A stretch of DNA of 64,000 nucleotides from Sulfobacillus thermosulfidooxidans DSM 9293 (lineage in GTDB: Bacteria; Bacillota; Sulfobacillia; Sulfobacillales; Sulfobacillaceae), in the NCBI RefSeq assembly GCF_900176145.1, contig NZ_FWWY01000001.1, positions 1,039,819 to 1,103,818 on the forward strand, written 5' to 3'. A program made the position numbers and the translations under genes. A model generated the notes under the pieces. It saw only the letters and a program-made list of their open reading frames with translations. It was not told the origin of the DNA and did not search any database. Numbering within the stretch: position 1 is the stretch's first letter; each line of letters starts with the position of its first letter. Shown here one piece after another: positions 1 through 8,781 of the stretch.

Positions 1-54
1 TCCCTTTCCTAATGATGAAACCACGCCACCCGTAATAAACACAAACTTTGCCAC
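1..54 (-). CDS. pyrG: CTP synthase, N-terminal fragment (runs off the left edge)
   Basis: Only the first 18 codons are inside the window. They read from a GTG start at 54 and give MAKFVFITGGVVSSLGKG, the nearly invariant CTP synthase N-terminus that leads into the ATP-binding P-loop of the amidoligase domain. The enzyme makes CTP from UTP with glutamine or ammonia. A GGGGAGG ribosome site lies about 5 bases upstream of the GTG. It follows rpoE on the same strand, the usual Bacillota rpoE-pyrG order. Identification is secure despite the short length. Confidence 0.9.
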   Translation of the reverse strand, partial: MAKFVFITGGVVSSLGKG

Positions 55-138
55 AATGTCCTCCCCTTAATGTTCACAGATAGCCGTTGTATGAATTTAC
101 CGAAGTCGTAATGCTAAAAGGAGAAGGAGGTCCGAAGG

Positions 139-429
139 TTACCCTTCGTCCTCCTCACTGTCACCATTGTCGTCGTCGTAAGACAGCTCATTGCCACGCG
201 ATGTGGATCCTTTTGCTACCGATTTCGGTAGCCACTCCTTGAGGCCCCACATCGCATTGCCGCGGTACTGAAATCGAACGTCGAGATTGATGTCCGTATA
301 AATTCTCGCTGCCCGCTTGGGTTCCCGATCCAGTCCCAATTTGCGGAGAGTTTCATCAAGTAAATCTTGAACCTCCATGGGTTGTCCATGTTCCTTAAGA
401 ACTTCATAGGCTGCATCGGTGACTTGCAT
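139..429 (-). CDS. rpoE: DNA-directed RNA polymerase delta subunit
   Basis: The 96-residue protein has an N-terminal HARE-HTH-like domain (residues about 1-70, ending near WLPK) and an acidic tail (DDDNGDSEEDEG), the two-part plan of Gram-positive RNA polymerase delta. Delta binds core polymerase and speeds its recycling from weak complexes. The tail is much shorter than in Bacillus subtilis. The ATG at 427-429 is preceded by GGGGG. The gene lies just upstream of pyrG and has its own promoter at 463-491. Found essentially only in Bacillota, so it is a good lineage marker. Confidence 0.9.
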   Translation of the reverse strand: MQVTDAAYEVLKEHGQPMEVQDLLDETLRKLGLDREPKRAARIYTDINLDVRFQYRGNAMWGLKEWLPKSVAKGSTSRGNELSYDDDNGDSEEDEG

Positions 430-462
430 GGCAATTACCCCCGTCGCACTAAATTCTCCAGT

Positions 463-491
463 ATTATACCATCTACAATTTTAAAACGTAA
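463..491 (-). promoter_or_regulatory. Sigma-A type promoter of rpoE
   Basis: Read on the minus strand: TTACGT (-35), 17 bases, TATAAT (-10). The -10 lies about 35 bases upstream of the rpoE start codon. Confidence 0.6.
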
Positions 492-733
492 TATTCTGCT
501 GGAACCAAAAAACATGGTATCTTCCTGGTTATTGTCCCCTGCCTTCTGGCTTTTGCCAACACGCTGGCTGCACATGGTAATCCCTATCTCCTCTAGCGAG
601 AGTGAATTGGGGCCCTTTCATGCAATGCCTGGGTTTCATTTGGTCACCTCATGCGTCTGTGAAAACCCGTCAGGATAACGTCAGCTTCCATTGCTAACCT
701 TGACTACACGATAACATCGCTAATGAACACCGC
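492..733. other. Intergenic stretch
   Basis: Between the rpoE promoter and the FMN-binding protein gene I see no convincing gene or structure. A TTGACT near 702 could be a -35 for the rightward operon, but no good -10 follows it. Confidence 0.4.
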
Positions 734-748
734 GAGGAGGATCATGTT

Positions 749-1258
749 TTGCCTAATCTTACGGGTGCAAAATTTTTGAGCTTATGCACGGTGGCCGTCG
801 GAGCGATTTATGCGGCCGGCTATGTCTACACGGAACCTTTGGCCCAGGCTAATCCCTTAAGCGCCAAAGCCCCTATCAGCACTTCGAAGTCATCTCGCCC
901 GGGATTGTCCGCTACGTCTGTTTCATCTCACAGTACGTCCAGCACCAAGGGTCCATCTTCTATGTCCCCATCAACACCGAGTTCGGCCCCCGTTTATAAA
1001 GACGGGACTTATACCGGTTCTGGAGCGAATCCCTATGGCACCTTATCCGTAGCCGTCGAAATCGTGCATGGCAGGATTGCCCGGGTACAAATTACGCAAT
1101 ACAACATGCACTATCCCGAGTCGATTATCGATCCCATACTCCCAAAGGAAGTGATATCGATGCAAACATGGCGTATTTATGTTGTCACGGGTGCTACAGC
1201 CAGCACCTATAACTTTGCCGAAGCCGTCTATAACGCCTTACAAAAAGCGAAAGGGTAG
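749..1258 (+). CDS. Exported FMN-binding domain protein
   Basis: The 169-residue product has an N-terminal hydrophobic signal/anchor (about residues 6-26), a Ser/Thr/Pro-rich linker (30-85) and an FMN_bind domain starting at YKDGTYTGSGANPYG. The C-terminal VTGATASTYNF matches the motif in which FMN is joined covalently to a Thr by ApbE. The start is the TTG at 749, 8 bases after GAGGAGG (734-740); the ATG at 744 is out of frame. It is likely a surface flavin electron carrier working with the ApbE and RnfD-like products encoded directly downstream. Confidence 0.8.
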   Translation: MPNLTGAKFLSLCTVAVGAIYAAGYVYTEPLAQANPLSAKAPISTSKSSRPGLSATSVSSHSTSSTKGPSSMSPSTPSSAPVYKDGTYTGSGANPYGTLSVAVEIVHGRIARVQITQYNMHYPESIIDPILPKEVISMQTWRIYVVTGATASTYNFAEAVYNALQKAKG

Positions 1259-1265
1259 AGGAATC

Positions 1266-2210
1266 ATGAAACATTCTAGCCATTATGCTTTATCCCACGT
1301 CACCGAATCTTTCCTATTAATGGGCACCACCGTCACATTTCAGGTCGTGGGTCACAAGCCTATCCATGATATCCAAAAAAGTATCCAGCGAGCACTCACG
1401 GCGATGACCGCCGTGGAACAGATTTGCAGCCGGTTCGATGAAAGCAGCGCACTAAACCAGTTATGTCAGCAGCCCGGAAAGAAAGTCGCGGTATCCCCGA
1501 TTCTCTTTCATGTCTTGCGCATGAGTTGCGAACTGGCTTCCATAACGAACGGCGTCTTCGATCCCACTGTCGGTTCCCAATTGGAGCAGTTGGGATTTAA
1601 CCAGCATTATTTAACGGGCCAAATCGTCCATGCACATCCTCAGTCGTATGATGAAGGCGCGAGTTACCGTGATATTACATTATTCGAAGACGATTTATCC
1701 GTTTGTCTCAACAAACCGATGCAGCTCGATCTCGGGGGCATCGCGAAAGGACTCGCCATCGATCTCGCCGCCAAAGAACTCGCAGAATATGAGGGATTCG
1801 CGATTAATGCCGGCGGGGACATTTACGTCTTTGGCATCGATCCCCAAGGAGATGCCTGGACTATCGGTATCGAAAATCCCCTGAGTCCGCATGCCCTTAT
1901 CGGAACGGTTCAGGTCACCAATATGGCCATCTGCACATCAGGAAGTTATAAACGGAAAAGTCCCAGGAATCCTCTTGTTCATCACCTGTACAATCCTTTA
2001 ACAGCTCAGGTCGCGACTGGGCTCTTAAGCTGTACAGTTATGGCACCTTTAGCCGTTGTCGCCGATAGTCATGCAACAGCCGCCTTTTTGCTCGGTCCGC
2101 AAGACGGCTTAACCTTTTTGACGGATATGGGATTTGCTGGTTTATTCATCACAGAACACATGGAACGCCTTCTTACACCACTCATGCCAATAAAGGAGTA
2201 TTTGCCGTGA
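1266..2210 (+). CDS. apbE: FAD:protein FMN transferase (ApbE)
   Basis: 314 residues from the ATG at 1266, which follows an AGAGG site. The protein shows ApbE features: MGTTVTFQV near the N-terminus, FDPTVG, LDLGGIAKGLAID, NAGGDIYVFG, and a late DSHATAAFLLG. ApbE moves FMN from FAD to a Thr in target flavoproteins such as RnfG/RnfD and FMN_bind proteins. Both neighbours are such candidates: the FMN-binding protein ends 7 bases upstream, and the RnfD-like reading frame overlaps the apbE end by 4 bases. The reading frame is open further upstream, but that part is out-of-frame overlap with the previous gene. Confidence 0.9.
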   Translation: MKHSSHYALSHVTESFLLMGTTVTFQVVGHKPIHDIQKSIQRALTAMTAVEQICSRFDESSALNQLCQQPGKKVAVSPILFHVLRMSCELASITNGVFDPTVGSQLEQLGFNQHYLTGQIVHAHPQSYDEGASYRDITLFEDDLSVCLNKPMQLDLGGIAKGLAIDLAAKELAEYEGFAINAGGDIYVFGIDPQGDAWTIGIENPLSPHALIGTVQVTNMAICTSGSYKRKSPRNPLVHHLYNPLTAQVATGLLSCTVMAPLAVVADSHATAAFLLGPQDGLTFLTDMGFAGLFITEHMERLLTPLMPIKEYLP

Positions 2211-3050
2211 CTCGTTCTGCAAAAAAGATTCCACAGCCGTCTTGGACGCGGTTTTTCAAAACCCCGAAAGGTTACGTATTAGTTGCTTTGGTCGTCCTCA
2301 GCATGATCGCTGGTATCTTTTCCCCAGGACCCAAGGAATGGCTTTTGCTCATCACAGCCAGTGCAACCGCAGTGATCACGGAAGCGGGGATCGCATGGTT
2401 CCTTCACCGCAGCATCACTCTATCCACTGCTCATTACCGCACTCATCATTAGTGACATTGTCAGTGTTGTGACCCCGCTTTATCTGGTGATGTTGACCAC
2501 CGTTATAGCCCTGGCATCCAAACATGTCTTAAAGCGCGGACGAAAACCCCTGTTTAATCCGGCAGCATTTGGCTTACTGGTTTCTCTGCTGGTATTTCAA
2601 ACCCCACAAAGTTGGTGGGCGGCTTTGAGCCTGCTTCCGCCCTACTTCGTGCTCATTCTATTAATCGCGGGAATTGTTGTGGCCGTTCGCGTCAAAAAAT
2701 ATGTGCAGGTTCTGGCATTTTTGGGAACCTACTTTAGCCTCTTACTCGTTATGGCCCTGTTCCACATGGGGCTTGCCTCAGATACCCCAGGTGACGCTTT
2801 GCGGGCGCCATTTGTCAATTCCGCTCTCTTTATGGCCTTTTTTATGTTAACAGATCCACCGACGACCCCATCCTCCCTTGGGCGCCAAATCCAATTTAGC
2901 GTGATCGTTGCCAGTATTGCCGTAGCGATCTTTGCGGTGTTTGGCGGACTGGCCTACCTTTTCATTGGGCTTCTGGTGGGCAATAGTTGGACCATGTGGA
3001 TGGGACGCAAAAAGCCGCGAGTCCTTCCCGCTCAATCCAAACAAGCCTAG
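2207..3050 (+). pseudogene. RnfD/NqrB-like membrane subunit, frameshifted
   Basis: Two reading frames together make one RnfD-like integral membrane protein. The first begins at 2207 (TKPKGYVL-type membrane start) and breaks at 2452. The second is in another frame, and its homology begins well before its first ATG at 2469: LYPLLITALIISDIVSVV can be read directly upstream. It continues with NPAAFGLL and FFMLTDPPTTPSSLGRQ, typical of RnfD/NqrB. A single extra or missing base around 2370-2400 explains the break. It is translationally coupled to apbE. It could be a real inactivation or a sequencing error; I see no programmed-shift signal. Confidence 0.7.
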
Positions 3051-3081
3051 CACCCTAAATGAGGCACGGTAGCGTTTTTGA

Positions 3082-4410
3082 TTAGGATTTCCTCGGCGAA
3101 ATCCCGTGTTCCCGGTGAATCCGGCGAAAAATCACCGTGACATGGGTTCCTTGTCCCGGGACACTAGATAGAATCAATTTGGCGCGGTGGGCTTGAACAA
3201 TCTTTTGGGCAATAGCTAAACCGAGCCCCGAACCTTTAGGGGATACTCCCTCTCCCTCATCCCCGCGGACAAACCGCCGGGTCGCTTTGGGTAACACGGC
3301 CGCTGACATTCCGCTGCCGGTATCTTCTAGATGAATTTCGGCGTGATGTTTGCGCACTCTGATCCGAATCGTGCATCCGCCTTGGTGAGTATATTTGTGC
3401 GCGTTATCCAAAAAAATGAGGAGTAATTGACGAAGGCGCTGGGGATCGGCACGAACGAGGGCATCGTCAGCAATGTCCAGCGCCAAATTAAGTCCCGAGA
3501 GCTCACAAACCGGCTGATAAATCGCAAAAACCTCCTCACAAATCTCTTGCAATGAGACGGTACTGAGATTTAAAGATCCAGCCCCTTCCTCCAAATGCCC
3601 TATCTCTAACAAATCCTTGACCAAATTGGCCATGCGCTGGGTCTCACTATAAAGCGCCTCAATCCAGGGAAGGTGTTCTTCAATCCGGTCGTGGGAATGG
3701 GACAGGAGCAACTCGACATGCGCAGTCATGGCAAAAAGGGGTGTTCGCAGTTCATGCGACACATCCGAGAGAAATTCTTGTTCGCGGCGTCTCACCGCTA
3801 AGATCGGTCGAAGAGTCCATAGTCCCATGAGAAATCCCCCTAGGACCGACAAAATGAGCCCCAGGGCACCTCCCCACACTAATAGGGTGAGCAACCGGGC
3901 CAAACGGGATTCATCATCTTGAATGTTTTCAAATACTTGGCCTGTTAAACCCGGACGAATGGGCCACTGCATGACCCGGTAGGATACGTTGAGGATTCGC
4001 ACCGAATAATATACGGGGTGGCTAGACAAATGCGCATCCAATAGCGATTGGATTTCGGATTTGCTGGTCTGGGGAAAGGGGTGATAGGAGGCTACCACAT
4101 GTGGCGGATTTGAGGAATCCCATAACAGGAGGTGCACATCGGGAACCTGGGTTAACGGTTCATGCTCCATTTCAGCCACCACGGCCTTTTGACAATGTGG
4201 GCAGGAACGGCTCATATGCCAAGCAAGATTCTCGAGTTGATGATCGACCGCCTGAAGATATTGTCTTTGATCCATACTGTAGACAAACCCAGCTAACACC
4301 GTCCAAATCACGGCCAGTACCGCCATGTTAATGAACGCCACAGATATCCGCTGGCGAATAATCTCGCGTTCTTCGACCCGCTTAAATTTCAACCACTGCC
4401 GGGTATTCAT
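3082..4410 (-). CDS. Sensor histidine kinase with an extracytoplasmic CPHC motif
   Basis: 442 residues: TM1 (about 23-45), an outer sensor region (46-170), TM2 (about 172-196), HAMP-like linker, HisKA with SDVSHELRTP (His about 219), then HATPase_c with DNAHKYTHQGG, EDTGSGM and GSGLGLAI. The sensor region contains C-P-H-C at about residues 70-73, a thiol-disulfide or metal-binding type motif, so redox or metal sensing is possible (inference). The start codon overlaps the response-regulator stop by 4 bases, so the pair is co-translated. It is convergent with the flavin electron-transfer genes. Confidence 0.88.
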   Translation of the reverse strand: MNTRQWLKFKRVEEREIIRQRISVAFINMAVLAVIWTVLAGFVYSMDQRQYLQAVDHQLENLAWHMSRSCPHCQKAVVAEMEHEPLTQVPDVHLLLWDSSNPPHVVASYHPFPQTSKSEIQSLLDAHLSSHPVYYSVRILNVSYRVMQWPIRPGLTGQVFENIQDDESRLARLLTLLVWGGALGLILSVLGGFLMGLWTLRPILAVRRREQEFLSDVSHELRTPLFAMTAHVELLLSHSHDRIEEHLPWIEALYSETQRMANLVKDLLEIGHLEEGAGSLNLSTVSLQEICEEVFAIYQPVCELSGLNLALDIADDALVRADPQRLRQLLLIFLDNAHKYTHQGGCTIRIRVRKHHAEIHLEDTGSGMSAAVLPKATRRFVRGDEGEGVSPKGSGLGLAIAQKIVQAHRAKLILSSVPGQGTHVTVIFRRIHREHGISPRKS

Positions 4411-5087
4411 ACCGTCTCACCTAAGCGGTACCCTAATCCACGAACCGCAACAATATCCGGCCCCCCACACGCCACAAGGCGCCTCCTGAGCTTGGAAATA
4501 TGGGCTTCCAACGCATTGTCCAGAATTTCTGTTCCTTCTCCCCATAACCGGTCCATTAACTGCTGCCGTGTTAAAACCCAGTGAGGATAACGCAAGAACA
4601 GTTCCATTAGCAATGCCTCTTTAGGAGATAATGCTAAAGTTTGGGACCCAATAGTCAGCTCACGGGTTGCAAACCGGTAGCGCATATTATCAAACTCTAA
4701 GACGTCGCTTTCCTGATACCCTAAAGCACTTCGCCGCAGTTGTGCTCGAATTCGGGCATGGAGCTCGGTCAAGGCGAAAGGTTTGACTAAATAATCATCA
4801 GCCCCGGCATCAAGACCTTGTACACGGTCATCGACCCGGTCTTTGGCCGTAATCATAATAATCGGAGTGGGGATTTTGTGCTGTCTAACCTGAGCCGCAA
4901 TATCATAGCCATTAAGCCCAGGCAGAAGGACATCTAACAGGATAAGGTCATACGATCCATTCAAGGCCTGGTCTAGTGCATCGTCGCCGTGGGAACAAGT
5001 ATACACATCATAATGCTCCGCTTGCAACATGTCACAAAGTGCCACGCGCAAGGTCTGATCATCTTCTGCCAATAAAATCGTCGGCAT
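4407..5087 (-). CDS. OmpR/PhoB-family response regulator
   Basis: 226 residues. The receiver domain shows AEDD near residue 8, the phosphoacceptor Asp in LILLDVLLPG (about residue 52), a Thr/Ala switch in MITAKD and the conserved Lys in YLVKPF (about 102). The C-terminus is a winged helix ending in VAVRGLGYRLGE. It is the first gene of a two-gene operon with the histidine kinase. AAGGAG lies just before the ATG. Targets are unknown; the neighbouring flavin electron-transfer genes are candidates only by proximity. Confidence 0.9.
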   Translation of the reverse strand: MPTILLAEDDQTLRVALCDMLQAEHYDVYTCSHGDDALDQALNGSYDLILLDVLLPGLNGYDIAAQVRQHKIPTPIIMITAKDRVDDRVQGLDAGADDYLVKPFALTELHARIRAQLRRSALGYQESDVLEFDNMRYRFATRELTIGSQTLALSPKEALLMELFLRYPHWVLTRQQLMDRLWGEGTEILDNALEAHISKLRRRLVACGGPDIVAVRGLGYRLGETV

Positions 5088-5430
5088 GCACCGCTCCTTG
5101 TCTTCTCGTCACCAATGCTCAGCACAAACCTAAGTGATCAACCGAACGTGATTATCCCATGTTTAGTGTATCGGGGTTAGGCGTCATTCGTCTAGAGGCT
5201 CTACCACGCTTCGAAAAGAGGAGCGGATCAGCTTGATGAAATCAATAGCTATCTTACAAAGAATCTGGCGTGTCTTCCCATGCCACAGAAGATCTTTTTA
5301 GGAAATTCTCGGGCGGATTAGCTGACCCTTTTATGAGAAAAACGTCCCGCCAAAGTCGCAAAAGATCGCAAGACTCCGCAGCTTATACCACCAAAAGAGG
5401 GAAATACCGAGACATTCTATTCATAATAAA
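5088..5430. other. Intergenic region between divergent genes
   Basis: About 340 bases with no convincing ORF, RNA gene or strong hairpin. It must contain the promoter of the leftward two-component operon, which I could not place. Confidence 0.4.
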
Positions 5431-5459
5431 TTGACCATTTTCATCGCAATTGGTTACAC
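5431..5459 (+). promoter_or_regulatory. Sigma-A type promoter of the GH3-like gene
   Basis: TTGACC, exactly 17 bases, TTACAC. It is about 48 bases upstream of the GTG start at 5507. Confidence 0.55.
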
Positions 5460-5506
5460 TAGTTGTGTGCAGTTTTGTTGATTAACTCAAAGGGGTTAAG
5501 TCACCG

Positions 5507-6835
5507 GTGAAGCATCTGGGGCAATTATTGCTGATGACATGTGAAGAACCTCAGGTGTCACCATCTCTCCTAGCAGCCATTCGCTTGGGATATGTTGGGG
5601 GCATTGTACTCAATCCCGCTGTCCTTCCGAGTGCTGAGTCCTTACAAGACATTATTTGGCTTCTTCATGATACCGCCAAATTGGGCAACCAGCCCTCACC
5701 TGTGATCCTTCTTGACACCACCGATTCAGTATCCTCATTATGGCCGTTGCCGTCATTGCGGTCGATGGCCGTGGCCGGCTTAACCGATGATGTGCATCGT
5801 CTATTAAACACCATGGCTTTGATTTGGCGGCAAATGGGCATAACCGGCATCTTGTCGCCCACACTGGGTGTCGGAGACAAGACACCCAGCCCTTGGACAG
5901 ACAAGCGTACGAAATATTTGCAGTTATGGGTCCGAGAGCTGCGTCAAGCAGGTCTCCAACCCTTTATCCGCATTGTCCCAACGCCTTCCGCACCGGACGT
6001 CAGTGATGCCCTCATTGCTACCATTGATAGCGGCTTAGGCGCAGCCATCCTCGACGGACACGAGCCGGTAAATGCGTCATTGTGGCGGGACTCCTTGAAT
6101 TTTCGCGGACTTTTAGTCCAAGATTTCCGGTTTACACATTTTGATGTGAATCTTATCCCCGCTAGCATTGCCAATGGGCTTGATATGATTATTTTGCCAT
6201 CCGATGCCGATATGGATGAATCATACCGGGCATTACTCGTGGAAATGAACCGTCATCATTTATCGAAACGGAAAATCTATTCGGCACTCACGCGCATCCG
6301 GATGCTGAAGGAACCCAAGCCGCTCTTCTCATGGAGTCTTGAGGTCAGCCAGCGGCCTATTAATGAATGGGCGCAAAATATTTGGAATCATGCCCTCGTC
6401 CACACCGGCCCTGTCTATTCTCCGAAGGTCGGCACTCAAGAATTGGGGCTGATTGAATTTGGTAAACCGTCGCCGTTAAAATCCTTGTTGCAACGTCATC
6501 TGGCTTTTTATCACTGTCTTGATATCGATCCCGATGTGAGGGATCTATTTCAGATTCATCTGCAAAGTCAAAAGAACTCCGTACAGCTTGTCATTCATCT
6601 CAATGATGCCTGGCACCATTTAAACCAATCCTTACTATTTCCCTTGTGCCAGCCAAGACCCCTTGGCGTAGCCATGCATCACCCGGCTGATCTATTTTTG
6701 CTGCCCCGTGATGCCACAGGTTTAACCAACTTTGATACCCAGCTCGGGGCATTTGGAGCAGTAGCATCCGCCATTATAGGAAAAATTTCTATTCACGGCC
6801 AATGGCCCAACCCCCAGGAGGTTACCCAGCTATGA
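5507..6835 (+). CDS. Divergent glycoside hydrolase family 3 / NagZ-like protein
   Basis: 442 residues from a GTG start. The order of conserved blocks follows NagZ-type GH3 proteins: GYVGGIVLNP, GITGILSPTLGV, LNFRGLLVQDF (where GH3 has its nucleophile Asp), NGLDMIILPSD and ALTRIRMLK. The KHFPGHG block carrying the NagZ acid/base His is not recognisable; the equivalent place reads RIVPTPSAPDV. It may be a degenerate or altered-specificity hydrolase acting on cell-wall sugars. No signal peptide is seen. The stop overlaps the start of the next gene (ATGA), so the two are coupled. Confidence 0.6.
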   Translation: MKHLGQLLLMTCEEPQVSPSLLAAIRLGYVGGIVLNPAVLPSAESLQDIIWLLHDTAKLGNQPSPVILLDTTDSVSSLWPLPSLRSMAVAGLTDDVHRLLNTMALIWRQMGITGILSPTLGVGDKTPSPWTDKRTKYLQLWVRELRQAGLQPFIRIVPTPSAPDVSDALIATIDSGLGAAILDGHEPVNASLWRDSLNFRGLLVQDFRFTHFDVNLIPASIANGLDMIILPSDADMDESYRALLVEMNRHHLSKRKIYSALTRIRMLKEPKPLFSWSLEVSQRPINEWAQNIWNHALVHTGPVYSPKVGTQELGLIEFGKPSPLKSLLQRHLAFYHCLDIDPDVRDLFQIHLQSQKNSVQLVIHLNDAWHHLNQSLLFPLCQPRPLGVAMHHPADLFLLPRDATGLTNFDTQLGAFGAVASAIIGKISIHGQWPNPQEVTQL

Positions 6836-7173
6836 CACCGGAAAAAATCGTGTTAACAGGCATCCGGCGCAAATCGGCTCGGCGCGTCAATCCTTACGGT
6901 CTCTTACGGTTATTAATCGTGGCCGTGGTTTTCGCGCTGTTAGCGTTAGGACACGGCTTGTCGTGGTGGATTGGTTTTTCCCTTCTCACAGCCGTCCTCA
7001 TTACCCTAAGCGGAAACAACATGAGGCCGATTGGTCCATGGTTGGGATCGATCGGCCTGATCTTTTTAGCCTTTGTGCACGTGGGCATTATCCCGTTTCT
7101 CTATGGGATTGTTCCCATGGCATTATTGTTCGTGAGCTATTTCGCCTTGGTCTTCCGCCGCTTGGCGGGCTAG
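6832..7173 (+). CDS. Small membrane protein coupled to the GH3-like gene
   Basis: 113 residues from the ATG at 6832, chosen because AGGAGG (6816-6821) sits 10 bases upstream and the ATGA overlap couples it to the previous gene. A basic N-terminus (RRKSARR) is followed by about four hydrophobic segments. I do not recognise the family. Its last 51 bases overlap the convergent acyl-CoA synthetase gene. Confidence 0.6.
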   Translation: MTPEKIVLTGIRRKSARRVNPYGLLRLLIVAVVFALLALGHGLSWWIGFSLLTAVLITLSGNNMRPIGPWLGSIGLIFLAFVHVGIIPFLYGIVPMALLFVSYFALVFRRLAG

Positions 7174-8781
7174 TTCCCGGCGCAAGATTTTCCCGATCGC
7201 CGATTTCGGCAGCTGATCGACGACTTGATAGGACCGGGGCCGTTTATAGGACGCCAAGTTTTGCTGGCAAAAGCGGTCAATGTCCTCAAGATCGGGCGTG
7301 ACACCGGCTTTGGGGACAATATAGGCTTTAACTCGTTCCCCGTGGTAGGCATCGGGCACTCCGACGACGCACGCCTCCTTGACCGCTGGGTGGTGATATA
7401 AGACTTCTTCCACTTCCCGGGGATAGACGTTAAACCCGGAATAGATGATTAAGTCTTTTTTGCGGTCTTGAATGGCAAAGAAACCTTCCTGATCCATTGT
7501 GGCCAAGTCCCCTGTATAAAGCCATCCCTCTTTTAAGACCTCACTTGTCTCCTCAGGACGTCGCCAGTATCCTTGCATGACTTGGGGGCCTTGAATAATG
7601 AGTTCGCCCACTTCCCCGGGTTCCACATCCTTTCCCATATTATCCACAATCCGCACCGCGGTTGAAGGATAGGGTAATCCAATGCCAGGCGCTTGATAAT
7701 CGACCGGCCACAAAGGCTGACAGTGGGTTACCGGAGACGCTTCGGTTAGCCCATATCCTTCGACAATGCGGCCATGCGTCAATTTCTCAAAATTTTCTTG
7801 CACAGACCGCGGCAAGGGCGCCGAACCGCTAATGCACCCTTTAATCGAAGTCAGATCCAAATCATGGGCTAGAGCATACTGCGTGAGTGCCACGTACATG
7901 GTCGGCGCCCCCGGGAATAACGTCGGTTTCGTACGAGCAATCCATAAGGCCGCTTGTTCGGGATTAAACCGCGGCATTAAGACCAGGCGGGCACCAATGA
8001 GCAAGCCTAAATTCATCCCCACCGTCATGGCATAGGCGTGAAACAAGGGCAAAGCAATCAACACGGTATCTTGCGTCGGGGACAAGAGATTTGCCATCCA
8101 TAAACGGGATTGTTCCGCGTTGGCCAATAGGTTCCAGTGTGTCAGCATGGCCCCTTTGGGCCATCCTGTCGTGCCTCCCGTGTATTGGAGTAGGGCTAAA
8201 TCTTTTTGGGGATCGATGGCGGGCACATCGTCATCTTCAATAGGCGGCAAATCAAGCCATTGTGTAAGCATTGAGGCCGTGGGATATACATTTTTGGCTT
8301 CCTGCTCTGATTTAGGGTCATTATTAGCCGATGCCATCACCACAGGCCAGGGCAGGGGTAATAGCGTGGGCGGCACTTTTGCAACCATTTCGGGAGGCAC
8401 AATTAACGCTGTGGGTTCGGCATCTTGCAAAAGCTTGGTTAACTCGGGCAGTGTATACAACGGATTTAATGCCACCACTGTTGCCCCCACGAGTAACGTT
8501 GCAAAATACGCTTGAACAAAAGCTAAACTGTTGGGCAAAATTAATGCCACCCGGTCACGCGGTTTGACTCCCAGTCGGCGAAGACCTTCCGCCACGCGCT
8601 GCACCATATTCCATAACGCTTGATACGTGACGTCTTTGTCCTCTAACACGATCGCAATGCGGTCATCACAGTTTTTCCAGCGCGCAATAATATCGTACAG
8701 GGGTACGGGCTGGCAATCGATCTCTTCCGGCACCGTACCGTAGTGATGGACCCATGGTTTTTGATCATATACGGACATCAT
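7123..8781 (-). CDS. fadD: Long-chain acyl-CoA synthetase (AMP-forming)
   Basis: 552 residues. It has the AMP-binding P-loop YTGGTTGWPKGA, EGYGLTEASPV (A5), YTGDLATMD (A7) and the C-terminal Lys motif SAIGKILRREL. It activates fatty acids to acyl-CoA through an acyl-adenylate. It is the last gene of a beta-oxidation operon with the hydratase and the 3-hydroxyacyl-CoA dehydrogenase, and its start overlaps the hydratase stop (TAATG). The 3' end overlaps the convergent small membrane protein gene. Chain-length preference cannot be read from the sequence. Confidence 0.88.
   Translation of the reverse strand: MMSVYDQKPWVHHYGTVPEEIDCQPVPLYDIIARWKNCDDRIAIVLEDKDVTYQALWNMVQRVAEGLRRLGVKPRDRVALILPNSLAFVQAYFATLLVGATVVALNPLYTLPELTKLLQDAEPTALIVPPEMVAKVPPTLLPLPWPVVMASANNDPKSEQEAKNVYPTASMLTQWLDLPPIEDDDVPAIDPQKDLALLQYTGGTTGWPKGAMLTHWNLLANAEQSRLWMANLLSPTQDTVLIALPLFHAYAMTVGMNLGLLIGARLVLMPRFNPEQAALWIARTKPTLFPGAPTMYVALTQYALAHDLDLTSIKGCISGSAPLPRSVQENFEKLTHGRIVEGYGLTEASPVTHCQPLWPVDYQAPGIGLPYPSTAVRIVDNMGKDVEPGEVGELIIQGPQVMQGYWRRPEETSEVLKEGWLYTGDLATMDQEGFFAIQDRKKDLIIYSGFNVYPREVEEVLYHHPAVKEACVVGVPDAYHGERVKAYIVPKAGVTPDLEDIDRFCQQNLASYKRPRSYQVVDQLPKSAIGKILRRELARQAAEDQGEIAHEQ

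Noticed and set aside
367-678. 103-codon open frame on the + strand
   Set aside because: It starts inside rpoE on the opposite strand, has no ribosome site and no recognisable content.
2469-3050. A separate 193-residue membrane protein starting at 2469
   Set aside because: RnfD-like homology extends in the same frame upstream of the ATG, so it is the second part of a frameshifted gene.
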